From Tissierella pigra (GTDB lineage: Bacteria > Bacillota > Clostridia > Tissierellales > Tissierellaceae), in contig NZ_VUNQ01000008.1 of NCBI RefSeq assembly GCF_009695605.1, positions 38,453-102,452 of the forward strand: a stretch of DNA of 64,000 bases, written 5' to 3'. The translations under genes were made by a program, and so were the position numbers. The notes under the pieces are model-generated. The model had not been told where the DNA came from. It made no database searches and was given only the letters and a program-made list of their open reading frames with translations. This document shows positions 52,332 through 61,749 of the stretch, piece by piece (within the stretch, counting starts at the first letter, position 1; every line of letters begins with the position of its first letter).

Positions 52332-54053
52332 CTATATAGGAAGTATATTAATCATTATATTTTCATCAATAAATTTTTCTACATCTTCTGCTGTAGGTAA
52401 AGATAATATTTCATCTAGTATACTTTCCATTTCTTCCTTTGAAATATTTCTAATTAAATGTCTTGCTTTTAAAATTGATGAAGAGTTCATACTAAATTCA
52501 TCTAATCCCATGGCTAAAAGCAATGGAATTAACTTCTCATCTCCTGCTACTTCTCCACACATTCCTACCCAAATACCTTCCTTATGTCCATTATCTATGG
52601 TCATTTTGATTAAAGATAATACTGCCGGATGAAATTGATTGTATAAGTGAGATATATGTTGGTTACCCCTATCTACTGCTAAGGAATATTGTATCAAGTC
52701 ATTTGTACCTATACTAAAAAAGTCTACTTCCTTTGCAAATACTCTAGAATGTACTGCTACAGCAGGTATTTCAACCATTATTCCTATTTCTATATTTTCA
52801 TTAAATAATATATTTTCCTTTCTTAACTCCTCCATAACTCCTTTAATTATTTTCTTTCCTTCCCTTACTTCCTTTATATCAGAAATCATCGGAAACATTA
52901 TTTTTATATTTCCATAGGCACTGGCTCGCAATATGGCTCTTAATTGAGTCCTAAATATTTCTGCATTCTCTAAGCAATATCTAATGGCTCTATATCCTAA
53001 AAATGGGTTCATTTCCTTTGGAATATTTAAATAAGGAATTTCCTTATCCCCACCTACATCTAAAGTTCTTATAACTAAAGGTTTTTGTCCTAGTTTTTCA
53101 GCAACTACCTTATACGCTTCAAATTGTTCCTCCTCAGTGGGAAGTCTATCTCTATACATATAAAGGAATTCAGTTCTATATAGCCCAACACCTTCTCCAT
53201 CATTTTCAATTACTTTGTCTATATCCTCTAATGTGCCTATGTTTCCTGCAATTTCAACTTTATAGCCATCTTTAGATATGCTTTCTTTTCCCTTCATTTC
53301 TTCTAATCTTTTTCTTAATTCTATAAATTCCTTCTGCTTACTTTCATAAATAATTATATCTTCATCAATGGGATTTACTAATATATCCCCTGTACTACCA
53401 TCTACAATCATTACATCATTATCTTCCACCATATTAATAATGTTTTCCACTCCACTTATGGCTGGAATATTCATAGTTCTAGCCATAATAGATGTATGAG
53501 ATGTTCTACCTCCTATTTCTGTTACTATACCAACTACCATTTCCTTATTTATTTGAGCTGTATCAGAAGGAGTTAAATCATGGGCTACAATTATGGTTTT
53601 TTCAGTGATTGATGTTAAATCTTTAGCTTCTATATTCAATAAAATTTTAAGAATTCTATTGGACACATCCTTTATATCTTGAACTCTTTCTTTTATATAT
53701 TCATCTTCTATATTATTAAAAATCTCTATATAAAAATTAGTCACTTCTTTAATTGCCCATTCACTATTTATATTTTCAGTTCTTATCTTTTCTTTTATAC
53801 TACCTATATATTCTGGGTCTTCAAGAATCATTTTATGGGCCGTAAATATTTCCGCTTCTTTTTCTCCTACTGTAGTTAATGTGGTATTATATATATGCTC
53901 TATTTCTTTTATAGCCTTTTTAAGGGCATTTTCTAGCCTACTCATTTCCAATTCCAAGTCTAAAATATTCTCTTTAACTATATCCATCTTAGGTTCTTTA
54001 TATATTAAAACCTTCCCTATACCAATACCAACTGAAGTTCCTAATCCTTCCAT
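52332..54053 (-). CDS. ptsI: PTS enzyme I (PEP-protein phosphotransferase)
   Basis: A 573-residue cytosolic enzyme passing phosphate from PEP to HPr. The phospho-His is His186 in EIGGRTSHTSIMARTMNIPA. The PEP-binding barrel has EFLYMYRDRLPTEEEQFEAY, KPLVIRTLDVGGDKEIPYLN, IGIMVEIPAVAVHS, and the catalytic Cys in GMCGEVAGD. Full length. It follows ptsH by 10 bp at the end of a sugar-specific PTS operon, so general PTS components are made together with this transporter. TTAGGAGGA precedes the ATG. Confidence 0.97.
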   Translation of the reverse strand: MEGLGTSVGIGIGKVLIYKEPKMDIVKENILDLELEMSRLENALKKAIKEIEHIYNTTLTTVGEKEAEIFTAHKMILEDPEYIGSIKEKIRTENINSEWAIKEVTNFYIEIFNNIEDEYIKERVQDIKDVSNRILKILLNIEAKDLTSITEKTIIVAHDLTPSDTAQINKEMVVGIVTEIGGRTSHTSIMARTMNIPAISGVENIINMVEDNDVMIVDGSTGDILVNPIDEDIIIYESKQKEFIELRKRLEEMKGKESISKDGYKVEIAGNIGTLEDIDKVIENDGEGVGLYRTEFLYMYRDRLPTEEEQFEAYKVVAEKLGQKPLVIRTLDVGGDKEIPYLNIPKEMNPFLGYRAIRYCLENAEIFRTQLRAILRASAYGNIKIMFPMISDIKEVREGKKIIKGVMEELRKENILFNENIEIGIMVEIPAVAVHSRVFAKEVDFFSIGTNDLIQYSLAVDRGNQHISHLYNQFHPAVLSLIKMTIDNGHKEGIWVGMCGEVAGDEKLIPLLLAMGLDEFSMNSSSILKARHLIRNISKEEMESILDEILSLPTAEDVEKFIDENIMINILPI

Positions 54054-54063
54054 AAGGTTCCTC

Positions 54064-54327
54064 CTAATCTTTTATCTTATTCTGAATGAAATTGGCTAAT
54101 TCATTAACTACATTTTCTTCATTTTCTCCTTCAGCCTGTATTATGATACTATCTCCTTTTCCTGCCCCCATACTTAATATACTCATTATACTTTTAGGAT
54201 TATATTCCTTTCCATCCTTTATAACCTTTATATCACATTTATACTTAGAAGCCTCTTTTACAAACATGGAAGCTGGTCTAGCATGTAATCCAGACTCATT
54301 TAACAGTACTATCTCCTTTGTAATCAT
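54064..54327 (-). CDS. ptsH: HPr phosphocarrier protein
   Basis: An 87-residue HPr. The phospho-His15 is in LNESGLHARPASMFV and the regulatory Ser46 in NPKSIMSILSMGAGKGDS, so both PTS transfer and HPr-kinase regulation look possible. GAGGAGGT precedes the ATG. Sits 20 bp after mupG and 10 bp before ptsI. Confidence 0.97.
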   Translation of the reverse strand: MITKEIVLLNESGLHARPASMFVKEASKYKCDIKVIKDGKEYNPKSIMSILSMGAGKGDSIIIQAEGENEENVVNELANFIQNKIKD

Positions 54328-54347
54328 ACTATTACCTCCTCTATATT

Positions 54348-55436
54348 TTATTCCTTTAACTTTAACTTTAACTTAAATTTTTGCCATGGTTTTATATAGT
54401 CAAGCAAAAATATTTCCTCATCTACAATTCTTCCTACAACTGAAGATTTTCCACTATTTTTCATACTCTTTAAAGCTAATTGCATTTCCCCGGCATAATG
54501 AGCATATAGGCTGGACTCTATAATAATATCTCCCTTTGTTATATCTTTGGGGTCTATTAATTTAAATTCCTGTCCCTTATATTTGACTCTAGATTGTGTT
54601 GACCTAATCATATACTCTGAAACATCACCTCTATTGAAGTGAATTTCTTTTAATAATATATCTTTTTCCATATTGGAAATATCCTTATTTATTTCTATAT
54701 TTAATTCTAATATATCCTTATTCATCCTGCCTAAAGCTTTAAGCTCTTCTTCTGATGGAAAACAATTGGATATTATAATATCATCTATTAAACCTGTATT
54801 TAGTAAATCTTTAGCTTGAACTTCTATAAGTAAATCTCTATGTTCTTCTAAAGTTGGTAAACCTTCGTTTACATCCCAAGGTCCAAAACTTGCATTATTT
54901 GATGAAATAAAAGCAGCAGTTCTAAGTCCATATTCTTTAAATTCTTCTGTTGTTCTTATAAAATGTTCCCTAGATAAACCTGTATATCTATGGGGATAAA
55001 AATTGTGACAACCAATTATATTATCTTTATTTGGTAGATAACTCATAATATTATCTAAAGATTTAGTTCCACTACTGATATTTAATTCTATTTTTAAGTC
55101 ATAGGGGTTAAATGACATTATACTTTCTTCATTACCACTAAACCCCATATCTAATCTAATTCCTGCAAGTCCTATATCATGAAATACTTTTAAATCATTA
55201 TAATTTATACCTAAATCCTTAAATACTACAGGTGCAACATCTGCTATAACCTCCATATTTAATTTATTGGCATAGCTAACGATAGATTTAAAATTATCTA
55301 AATCCTCTTTATTTTCCACAGTTAAAAAGTTTAGAAACACTCTACTAAACCCATATTTCGATGCTGATTTTAAATAATTTTTATTATCTTCTAAATTAGA
55401 TTTTTGTGGATAGATAGAAACCCCTAATTTAGTCAT
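54348..55436 (-). CDS. mupG: MupG/DUF871 family TIM-barrel 6-phospho-glycosidase
   Basis: A 362-residue protein of the MupG (DUF871) family: MTKLGVSIYPQKSNLEDNKN, YGFSRVFLNFLTVENKEDLD, GIRLDMGFSGNEESIMSF, NIIGCHNFYPHRYTGLSREH, and a small C-terminal barrel ending VVGRIVDEEIFLLDYIKPWQ. In Staphylococcus aureus MupG is a 6-phospho-N-acetylmuramidase that splits MurNAc6P-GlcNAc taken up by the PTS. Here it overlaps the EIIA gene by eight bases, so it likely splits the phospho-disaccharide this PTS imports. Confidence 0.88.
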   Translation of the reverse strand: MTKLGVSIYPQKSNLEDNKNYLKSASKYGFSRVFLNFLTVENKEDLDNFKSIVSYANKLNMEVIADVAPVVFKDLGINYNDLKVFHDIGLAGIRLDMGFSGNEESIMSFNPYDLKIELNISSGTKSLDNIMSYLPNKDNIIGCHNFYPHRYTGLSREHFIRTTEEFKEYGLRTAAFISSNNASFGPWDVNEGLPTLEEHRDLLIEVQAKDLLNTGLIDDIIISNCFPSEEELKALGRMNKDILELNIEINKDISNMEKDILLKEIHFNRGDVSEYMIRSTQSRVKYKGQEFKLIDPKDITKGDIIIESSLYAHYAGEMQLALKSMKNSGKSSVVGRIVDEEIFLLDYIKPWQKFKLKLKLKE

Positions 55437-55761
55437 ATCTTTTCTCCCCTTTTAATTCCATAAGAACCTCATATAAATTTATAAATTCATTTGCCATATC
55501 TCTTACGGTAATAGCGTTCATTAAATGATCTTGAGCATGAACTAACAATAGAGATACTGATTTTCCTTCTCCTCTAGCTTCTTCTTGTATTAACTCTGTT
55601 TGAATTTTATGGACTTCAGATAGTCTTTCATTTGCTTCCTTTATAGAATCTTTTGCTCTTTGAAACTCTCCATCCTTAGCATATTCAATGGCTTCCATAC
55701 AAAGGCTTCTAGCTTCTCCACTATAATTAATTATATTCATTATTATTAATTCTAAATCCAT
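55429..55761 (-). CDS. PTS lactose/cellobiose family EIIA
   Basis: A 110-residue all-helical EIIA. The active-site motif LLLVHAQDHLM is at ~71-81, with His75 the likely phospho-acceptor (equivalent to His78 of IIA-Lac), and the N-terminal IINYSGEARSLCMEAIEYAK matches the family. ATG 55761 follows AAGGAG at good distance; the longer frame does not. Located between EIIC and MupG. Confidence 0.94.
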   Translation of the reverse strand: MDLELIIMNIINYSGEARSLCMEAIEYAKDGEFQRAKDSIKEANERLSEVHKIQTELIQEEARGEGKSVSLLLVHAQDHLMNAITVRDMANEFINLYEVLMELKGEKRYD

Positions 55762-55817
55762 GTTATCACTCCTTATTTTATGCAAGTATTTTATTATAAA
55801 ATAAATCTTATATGTAG

Positions 55818-55847
55818 AAATATGGAAGGGATAACCCTTCCATATTT
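55818..55847 (-). promoter_or_regulatory. Intra-operon hairpin between EIIC and EIIA genes
   Basis: A perfect 13-bp GC-containing stem (55818-55830 / 55835-55847, loop ATAA) begins at the EIIC stop. It lacks a proper T-run, so it more likely stabilises or processes the mRNA, giving different EIIB/EIIC and EIIA/HPr/EI levels, than fully terminates. Confidence 0.6.
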
Positions 55848-57130
55848 TAACCTTTTACCTTTTCTCTTTCAATTGCTTGTTTTTCAGCAATCCTAACAAA
55901 TGGAAGATAGATTAAGACTGCTATTATGAAGTTGATTACAGCTAAAAGTGCAGCCATTACACTTCCAATTCCTTTAGCTCCAGTTGCCATAAATGCTCCT
56001 ATACCTACAGGGGTAATCCATGGTGCTGCAACATAAGTAACTGGAACAATTCCAACTACTGTAGCCACATAGGATATAACAGACAGTATTCCCGGTATCA
56101 ATATAAATGGAATAACCAATATTGGATTTAATACTAAAGGAAGACCATACATAACTGATTCATTTATATTGAAAATTCCCGGTGCTAAAGATAGCTTTGC
56201 TACTTCTCTATATTCTTTTTTCTTTTTGTTTACAATTAGAACAGCAACTATAAGTGCTAAAGTTGCTCCTGCACCACCTAAGTGTACAAAGGAGTCGTAA
56301 AATGATTTTGTAATAAGATGTGGCGCTGGTAATCCATTCATTATAGCATCATAATTCTCAGTTAAAGCTGGTAAATAAATACTCTGCATAATTGGCTCAA
56401 ATATGTTTCCACCATGGATACCAAAGAACCAACATAGATTTATTAACACAGGAATTAAGATTACTGAAATCATACCTTGACCAAGTCCCATAAGAGGTTT
56501 TTGAATTACATTAAATATTATATCGTATAAACTTCCCCATCCCAAAATACTGATTACATAAGTTATTGCACCAAATACAAATAGTGTTATAAATCCTGGA
56601 ACTACTGAGGCAAAGGCTTTACCTACTGCTGGTGGTACATTATCAGGCATTTTTATAGTTAATCCTTTTTTAGTAAGTTTTACAAATATTTCTGTTGCAA
56701 TTAATGCTACTATAATTCCCGTAAAAAGTCCCCTAGCATCTAAATATCCCCAGTGTAAGTATCCCCATCCTGCATCTCCATGAGCTTGTGGTAAAGTAAT
56801 TAAAAATGATGCCATAGAAACTAATGCTGCTGCTAATCCATCTTCTCCATAACTTTTCCCTAGATTATATGCAATGGAAAACGTAGCCAATAAAGCAAGC
56901 ATTCCAAAAGTTCCCCACCACACATTACCATTTATAGGAGTCAATATTTTTCCTATGGGCTCTACCCAAGCACCTAGGGTATTATTCAGTAAAACTGAAA
57001 AAGATCCTGCTAAAACAATAGGCATAATACCAAAAAATCCATCTCTAATCGCTGCTAAATGTCTTTGTGAACCAATCTTTCCTGCTACTGGAACAAACTT
57101 TTCTTCCATCCATTTCATAAAGCCACTCAT
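55847..57130 (-). CDS. PTS lactose/cellobiose family EIIC permease
   Basis: A 427-residue membrane transporter with ~10 helices: FMKWMEEKFVPVAGKIGSQR (start), RDGFFGIMPIVLAGSFSVLL, FFGIHGGNIFEPIMQSIYLP, HLGGAGATLALIVAVLIVNK, and FNINESVMYGLPLVLNPILV, the substrate-binding NE motif of the celB/lacE type. Imports and, with EIIB, phosphorylates a disaccharide, probably a beta-linked amino-sugar dimer given MupG. ATG 57130 follows GAGGGGG. Confidence 0.94.
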   Translation of the reverse strand: MSGFMKWMEEKFVPVAGKIGSQRHLAAIRDGFFGIMPIVLAGSFSVLLNNTLGAWVEPIGKILTPINGNVWWGTFGMLALLATFSIAYNLGKSYGEDGLAAALVSMASFLITLPQAHGDAGWGYLHWGYLDARGLFTGIIVALIATEIFVKLTKKGLTIKMPDNVPPAVGKAFASVVPGFITLFVFGAITYVISILGWGSLYDIIFNVIQKPLMGLGQGMISVILIPVLINLCWFFGIHGGNIFEPIMQSIYLPALTENYDAIMNGLPAPHLITKSFYDSFVHLGGAGATLALIVAVLIVNKKKKEYREVAKLSLAPGIFNINESVMYGLPLVLNPILVIPFILIPGILSVISYVATVVGIVPVTYVAAPWITPVGIGAFMATGAKGIGSVMAALLAVINFIIAVLIYLPFVRIAEKQAIEREKVKG

Positions 57131-57166
57131 ACTTATCCCCCTCACTTAATTAATTTAGAAAACTAA

Positions 57167-57478
57167 TTATTTACTTTCGATCATAGATATGGCCTGTTTT
57201 AATACATTTTCTCCCTTCATCATTCCATAATCCACACTGGAAATAACATCTACAGGTATTCCCTTAGGTTCCGTTGCTGCTTTTATCTTCGTAAGCATAT
57301 ACCTTACTTGAGGCCCCAGTAATACAGCCTGAACTCCATCTAAGTTATTTTGTAAGTCAGTTTCTGCTATAGCCTTTACCTTTACTTCTATTCCCTGTTC
57401 TTCTGCTGCCTTTTCCATTTTTGTTACTAATAGACTAGTAGACATACCTCCAGAACATACTAGTAAAATACTATACAA
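57167..57478 (-). CDS. PTS lactose/cellobiose family EIIB
   Basis: A 103-residue EIIB: MYSILLVCSGGMSTSLLVTK with phospho-Cys8, AVLLGPQVRYMLTKIKAATE and DYGMMKGENVLKQAISMI. TTG start with GGGGGGA upstream. First gene of the six-gene operon, 48 bp downstream of a sigma-54-type promoter. Confidence 0.94.
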   Translation of the reverse strand: MYSILLVCSGGMSTSLLVTKMEKAAEEQGIEVKVKAIAETDLQNNLDGVQAVLLGPQVRYMLTKIKAATEPKGIPVDVISSVDYGMMKGENVLKQAISMIESK

Positions 57479-57525
57479 TTTAATCCCCCCTTTCTTATCT
57501 TAGTACCAGTGTACTATTATATGAA

Positions 57526-57541
57526 GCAATATTCATGCCAA
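57526..57541 (-). promoter_or_regulatory. Sigma-54 (-24/-12) promoter of the PTS operon
   Basis: TTGGCATGAATATTGC (57541-57526): GG and GC dinucleotides separated by exactly ten bases, matching TGGCAC-N5-TTGC. It lies directly upstream of the EIIB gene and downstream of a LevR-type activator gene, which is the classic arrangement. Confidence 0.85.
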
Positions 57542-57636
57542 GTACTTTAAATTTTTCATTTTATTTAAGTAAGTATTTTACACCTTCATAAAGGAATAAG
57601 TGTAATTTTAATGTGTAAAATAACTATATAAAGCAA

Positions 57637-57677
57637 AAATACTGTGTAATATTATTGCACAGTATTACACAGTATTT
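57637..57677 (-). promoter_or_regulatory. 15-bp inverted repeat at the levR-like 3' end
   Basis: Perfect arms AAATACTGTGTAATA (57637-57651) and its complement (57663-57677), overlapping the activator's last codons, ~100 bp upstream of the -24/-12 promoter. It could be the terminator of the activator gene (T-rich on the minus strand) or the enhancer site it binds. Confidence 0.6.
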
Positions 57678-60360
57678 GATTCCCCTTAAGAGATTTCACT
57701 ATAAAAGCAATATCGTCATCTCTAAGTTTTACTTTGTATTCTTCTTCTATATCTTTAAATAGCTTTCTAACTATATTTATATCCTCCATATTATTATTCA
57801 TGAAATCTACTAATTCAGGAAATTTTTTTGAATTTCCTCTAGATACAAGATTGTCTATTAGAGAACAAATGTGTAAAGTCAGCCCAATCTTTACTTCACA
57901 AGGTATTTCTAATTTTAATTCCTTTTCTGCCCTTATTATAATATTTCTAGTATGGTCTAATACTTTTTTTCCATTAATATTAATTAAGTTTTCTTCCATA
58001 GAGTCACTTATTTTATCACATATCTCTCCATATTGAATTATTTTGTCCAATATGTTTTCTCCATCTTTATTAAATAATTCAAGGGCAGATATAAATGGAA
58101 TACTCTCTATATTACAATCTATCATACTTACTATTGCCCAAATATTATAATCCTCTTTTATTTCACTAATTCTATCTTTCAAGTTTCTCTCGTCAACTAT
58201 ATTTATATATTTAACTTCTATATTTTTGTTTTGAATCCGTTTATTGATTATATTTCCAATTATCTTTGCAGAACCATCACCTGTGTAGCAGGCAGTAAGG
58301 ATAATATTTTTTTTACCTTTCTTATCTACCTTCATATTATGAATAGATGGTCCACTATATATAGAATGAATTATTTCATTTATTTCATAGTTCATCATTG
58401 CTTTTCTTGCTACTTCTAAAACTGAAAGTGTACTTACCATATCTATTGTTCCTATATTAATTCCCGTTTCTTCTGAAATCATAGCTCCAAAATTTGTAAG
58501 AGAACCCATATCCACCATTAATATAACTCCGTATCCCTTATCTATATCTTTAACTTTTTCTTTTACTATATTGTAAATACTTTCTGGTTTCATAGATAAT
58601 GGCATGTCTATTGGTACTATATATTCTATTCCGATTAAATCATTTACCACTTCAGCCATGGAACTAGCAGTGCTTCTTCCGTGCATAGCCACTATTATTC
58701 CTATTTGAGGAATTTTTTCTTTTTGAACTTGAGATGATTCTTTAGTAAAAAACATAGATAGATAGCCTATTTCATCAACTGGAATTTCAATACTAAATCT
58801 ATTATCTATTAATTTTGCTATTTTCATTGCAAAGAGAAATTCATCCTCATAATTAATTCTAATAAAATTTAGTTTTGGATTATATATCTTATCTCCTTTT
58901 TTAATTCTCTCTATACTTCTTTCTAAATGCAGTGCTAAACCAAAATATATCTTTTCATCAAAATCTCTATTTAAGTTTGTCTTTCCTAGCATTAGTATCT
59001 CTTCTGTAATATCTAAAATTTGATTATCTACTATATTTTGTATCTCATCTTTCCTAAATCTTTTACTAATTTCTCCTATGTATTTTTCAAAATGAGACTC
59101 TATATCTAAATTTAATATTTCATTTATATCATTATCCTCCATGCCCAATACTTTAAGAGAATCTATTTTTTCCTCTATAATGCTATAAAAATCTTCTCCT
59201 ATTATTTCTTCTTCATGGACCAATTGTAAAAAAGGCTCATCATCTTTACTATATTTAAGAATATCTTCTGCTGAGTTTAATAACTCATCTATTTCTTTTC
59301 TATATTCCTTAATATGTAGCATTCCTTTTCTAACATGGTTAGGTAAATCTCTTTGATTTATAACCAAATACTTTTGATCATTGGCTTTATAGTTTAAAAA
59401 AGCTTTAGCACAAGCCAATTGAATATCGGATTTTAACTGACCTATATTATTGGAACAGTTGTAGAGTAAAAAAGAAATAATAGAGTTTTTATTTATATAT
59501 ATACTTTTTCCTATTCTATGAGATTCTTCTTTTACAAAAGTTTCTACTAGAGAATATCTTTCTGATAAAGTCCTTTCTGATAAATCTGGTAATGATATTA
59601 CCATAGGAATACGTCTAGAAAATGTCTGCAACAAGTAAGATGATGGATTTTCCGTTGTAGCAGCAATTATTCTTACATCAACATAAGTTAGATTCTCGGT
59701 CTCACCTAAAGGTCTATAGAACCCCTTATCTATATATGTAAATAACATCTCTTGACCTTGGGGCGACAGTCTATGAACTTCATCTAAAAATAATATCCCC
59801 TTATTAGCTTGTTTTAACAACCCTTCTTTATCTCTGTCTGCACCAGTATATGCTCCCTTTTTTACTCCAAATATTTGAGAAGTCAATAGATTTGGGTTAT
59901 CTGCATAGTCAGCACAATTAAATCTGATAAATGGTGAATCTGGACTTAGTATATTTATTTCTTTTGCATATTCATACATCTGCTCGGCAAATAAAGACTT
60001 CCCTACACCTGTACTACCTAAAATTAAGGAGTGAAGTCCCTTTGGAGGATATATTATGGCAGCCTTTGCTTTTTCAATAGGCACACTTAAACTTTGCTTT
60101 GCACCTGCTAACTTATCTAAGCTATTCAAATTATATTCTTTTATATCTTCGTTTAAGCTTTGGAAAGATATGGGTTTATATAGAACAGGTCTACCATCTA
60201 TTTTCATAAGCTTGTTATCTTTATATAGAGTATTTAAATATCTGCTAACATTAGACCTATCCAATTTTATCATTTTAGCCACTTCCATAGCTGATACACC
60301 TAATGGATTTACTTCCTGTAGTTTTAGAGCTGCCCTATAAACTTCATCTATTTTTCTCAT
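57652..60360 (-). CDS. LevR-type sigma-54 transcriptional activator with PTS regulatory domains
   Basis: A 902-residue regulator. It has an N-terminal helix-turn-helix (residues ~1-60), AAA+ domain with Walker A GSTGVGKS at 115-122, the sigma-54-contact loop GAYTGA at 169-174, Walker B ILFLDEVH at 189-196, a PRD near 450-540, an EIIA-Man-like domain (PQIGIIVAMHGRSTASSM, phospho-His ~560), and a second PRD near the C-terminus (TLHICSLIDNLVSRG). It activates the downstream operon with RNA polymerase-sigma-54 according to PTS phosphorylation. ATG 60360 is at best distance from AAGGGGTG. Confidence 0.94.
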   Translation of the reverse strand: MRKIDEVYRAALKLQEVNPLGVSAMEVAKMIKLDRSNVSRYLNTLYKDNKLMKIDGRPVLYKPISFQSLNEDIKEYNLNSLDKLAGAKQSLSVPIEKAKAAIIYPPKGLHSLILGSTGVGKSLFAEQMYEYAKEINILSPDSPFIRFNCADYADNPNLLTSQIFGVKKGAYTGADRDKEGLLKQANKGILFLDEVHRLSPQGQEMLFTYIDKGFYRPLGETENLTYVDVRIIAATTENPSSYLLQTFSRRIPMVISLPDLSERTLSERYSLVETFVKEESHRIGKSIYINKNSIISFLLYNCSNNIGQLKSDIQLACAKAFLNYKANDQKYLVINQRDLPNHVRKGMLHIKEYRKEIDELLNSAEDILKYSKDDEPFLQLVHEEEIIGEDFYSIIEEKIDSLKVLGMEDNDINEILNLDIESHFEKYIGEISKRFRKDEIQNIVDNQILDITEEILMLGKTNLNRDFDEKIYFGLALHLERSIERIKKGDKIYNPKLNFIRINYEDEFLFAMKIAKLIDNRFSIEIPVDEIGYLSMFFTKESSQVQKEKIPQIGIIVAMHGRSTASSMAEVVNDLIGIEYIVPIDMPLSMKPESIYNIVKEKVKDIDKGYGVILMVDMGSLTNFGAMISEETGINIGTIDMVSTLSVLEVARKAMMNYEINEIIHSIYSGPSIHNMKVDKKGKKNIILTACYTGDGSAKIIGNIINKRIQNKNIEVKYINIVDERNLKDRISEIKEDYNIWAIVSMIDCNIESIPFISALELFNKDGENILDKIIQYGEICDKISDSMEENLININGKKVLDHTRNIIIRAEKELKLEIPCEVKIGLTLHICSLIDNLVSRGNSKKFPELVDFMNNNMEDINIVRKLFKDIEEEYKVKLRDDDIAFIVKSLKGNQILCNTVQ

Positions 60361-60411
60361 CTCTTCCACCCCTTTAGATAACTATATTATACCAAATAAA
60401 AAAGATACATA

Positions 60412-60442
60412 AAAGCCTACCAGATTATATCTGATAGGCTTT
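60412..60442 (-). terminator. Terminator after uraA
   Basis: Stem AAAGCCTA-C-CAGA / TCTG-A-TAGGCTTT (12 pairs, one mismatch) with a five-base loop, 28 bp past the uraA stop. Confidence 0.75.
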
Positions 60443-60469
60443 GTTTATTTATATATTATTTATATATTA

Positions 60470-61732
60470 TTAATTTGTTTTTCTATTTAGTACCGCATTT
60501 ACTATTATACCTACTAAAGCTGCAAAGCTCAGTCCTGATATTTTAACTGATTCGTTTATGGAAATTCCTACTGTAAATCCTAGTATCTTTGACAGATATT
60601 CTCCACCTAAACCTAAAACTAAGATTGTACCCATTATGATAATATTTTTCCAGTTAAATTTAACTTCTTGATTTTTTATGGTTTTTACACCGATTAAAGA
60701 AATCATACTAAATAACATCAATGATATTCCACCCATTACAGCATGTGGTATAGTAGACAGTGAAGCTCCTATTTTTGCCACAAATCCTAAACACACTGCA
60801 AAAATTGCTGCTAGTCTAAGGATTGATGGGTCATAGTTTTTAGTTATAGCCAATACCCCAGTATTCTCTCCATAAGTGGTATTTGCAGGTCCTCCTATTA
60901 GTGCTGCTACTGTAGATGCTAAGCCGTCGCCTAATAAGGTTCTATTTAAACCTGGATCTTCTATAAAGTTTTTACCTACCACTTGACCGTTAGTAGTTAT
61001 ATCTCCTAAATGCTCCATAAATACTGCTAATACTACTGGTGAAATAATTGCTATAGCTCCTAAATCAAATTTAGGTAATCTAAAGTTTGGTATTGCTATT
61101 ATTGAAGCTTCCTTTATTGCTTGTGTGTTTACTAATCCAAATTTATAAGAAATCACATATCCTACAATAACTGCTATTAAGATTGATAATTGTTTTATAA
61201 ATCCTTTTCCTTTGAAGTTTATAAGTAGTGCTGTACCTAAGGTTATTGCTGCAATTAAAAGATTTTCCTTAGCCATTCCAAAAGCTGTTGGTATCATATT
61301 CATTCCTATTACTATAATCATAGGCCCCACTACTTGAGGTGCAAGATACTTTTCTATTCTCTCCATTCCAATTTTCTTAATCATAAAGGATATAATTACA
61401 TAAATTAATCCTGCTACTACTATACCGCCTTGGGCATAGGCTAAATCACCATATAGTTCTTTTACTGATATAATTACTGGGATAAATGCGAAAGATGAGC
61501 CTAAGAATGCAGGAACTTTTCCTTTAGTGCAAGCATGGAATATAAGAGTACCTATACCTGCTGAAAATAAAGCTATAGATGGGTCTAATCCAGTTAATAT
61601 GGGAACTAAAACAGTTGCACCAAACATGGTGATAAGATGTTGAAGAGCTAATATTACCTTTTTTGAGCTACCTAATAAAGATATTTCTTCTGATTTTGAC
61701 ATGACTGACTTTTTGATTACATTATTAATCAT
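60470..61732 (-). CDS. uraA: Uracil permease (NCS2 family)
   Basis: A 420-residue membrane protein with about 12-14 hydrophobic segments: ILALQHLITMFGATVLVPIL, HACTKGKVPAFLGSSFAFIP, AQGGIVVAGLIYVIIS, VFMEHLGDITTNGQVVGKNF (substrate Glu/His region) and GGPANTTYGENTGVLAITKN. These match UraA/PyrP uracil:proton symporters rather than xanthine carriers. The PyrR-type RNA loop immediately before its ribosome site supports a pyrimidine substrate. GGGGAGA precedes ATG 61732. Confidence 0.92.
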   Translation of the reverse strand: MINNVIKKSVMSKSEEISLLGSSKKVILALQHLITMFGATVLVPILTGLDPSIALFSAGIGTLIFHACTKGKVPAFLGSSFAFIPVIISVKELYGDLAYAQGGIVVAGLIYVIISFMIKKIGMERIEKYLAPQVVGPMIIVIGMNMIPTAFGMAKENLLIAAITLGTALLINFKGKGFIKQLSILIAVIVGYVISYKFGLVNTQAIKEASIIAIPNFRLPKFDLGAIAIISPVVLAVFMEHLGDITTNGQVVGKNFIEDPGLNRTLLGDGLASTVAALIGGPANTTYGENTGVLAITKNYDPSILRLAAIFAVCLGFVAKIGASLSTIPHAVMGGISLMLFSMISLIGVKTIKNQEVKFNWKNIIIMGTILVLGLGGEYLSKILGFTVGISINESVKISGLSFAALVGIIVNAVLNRKTN

Positions 61733-61749
61733 TATTTTCTCCCCTTTCC

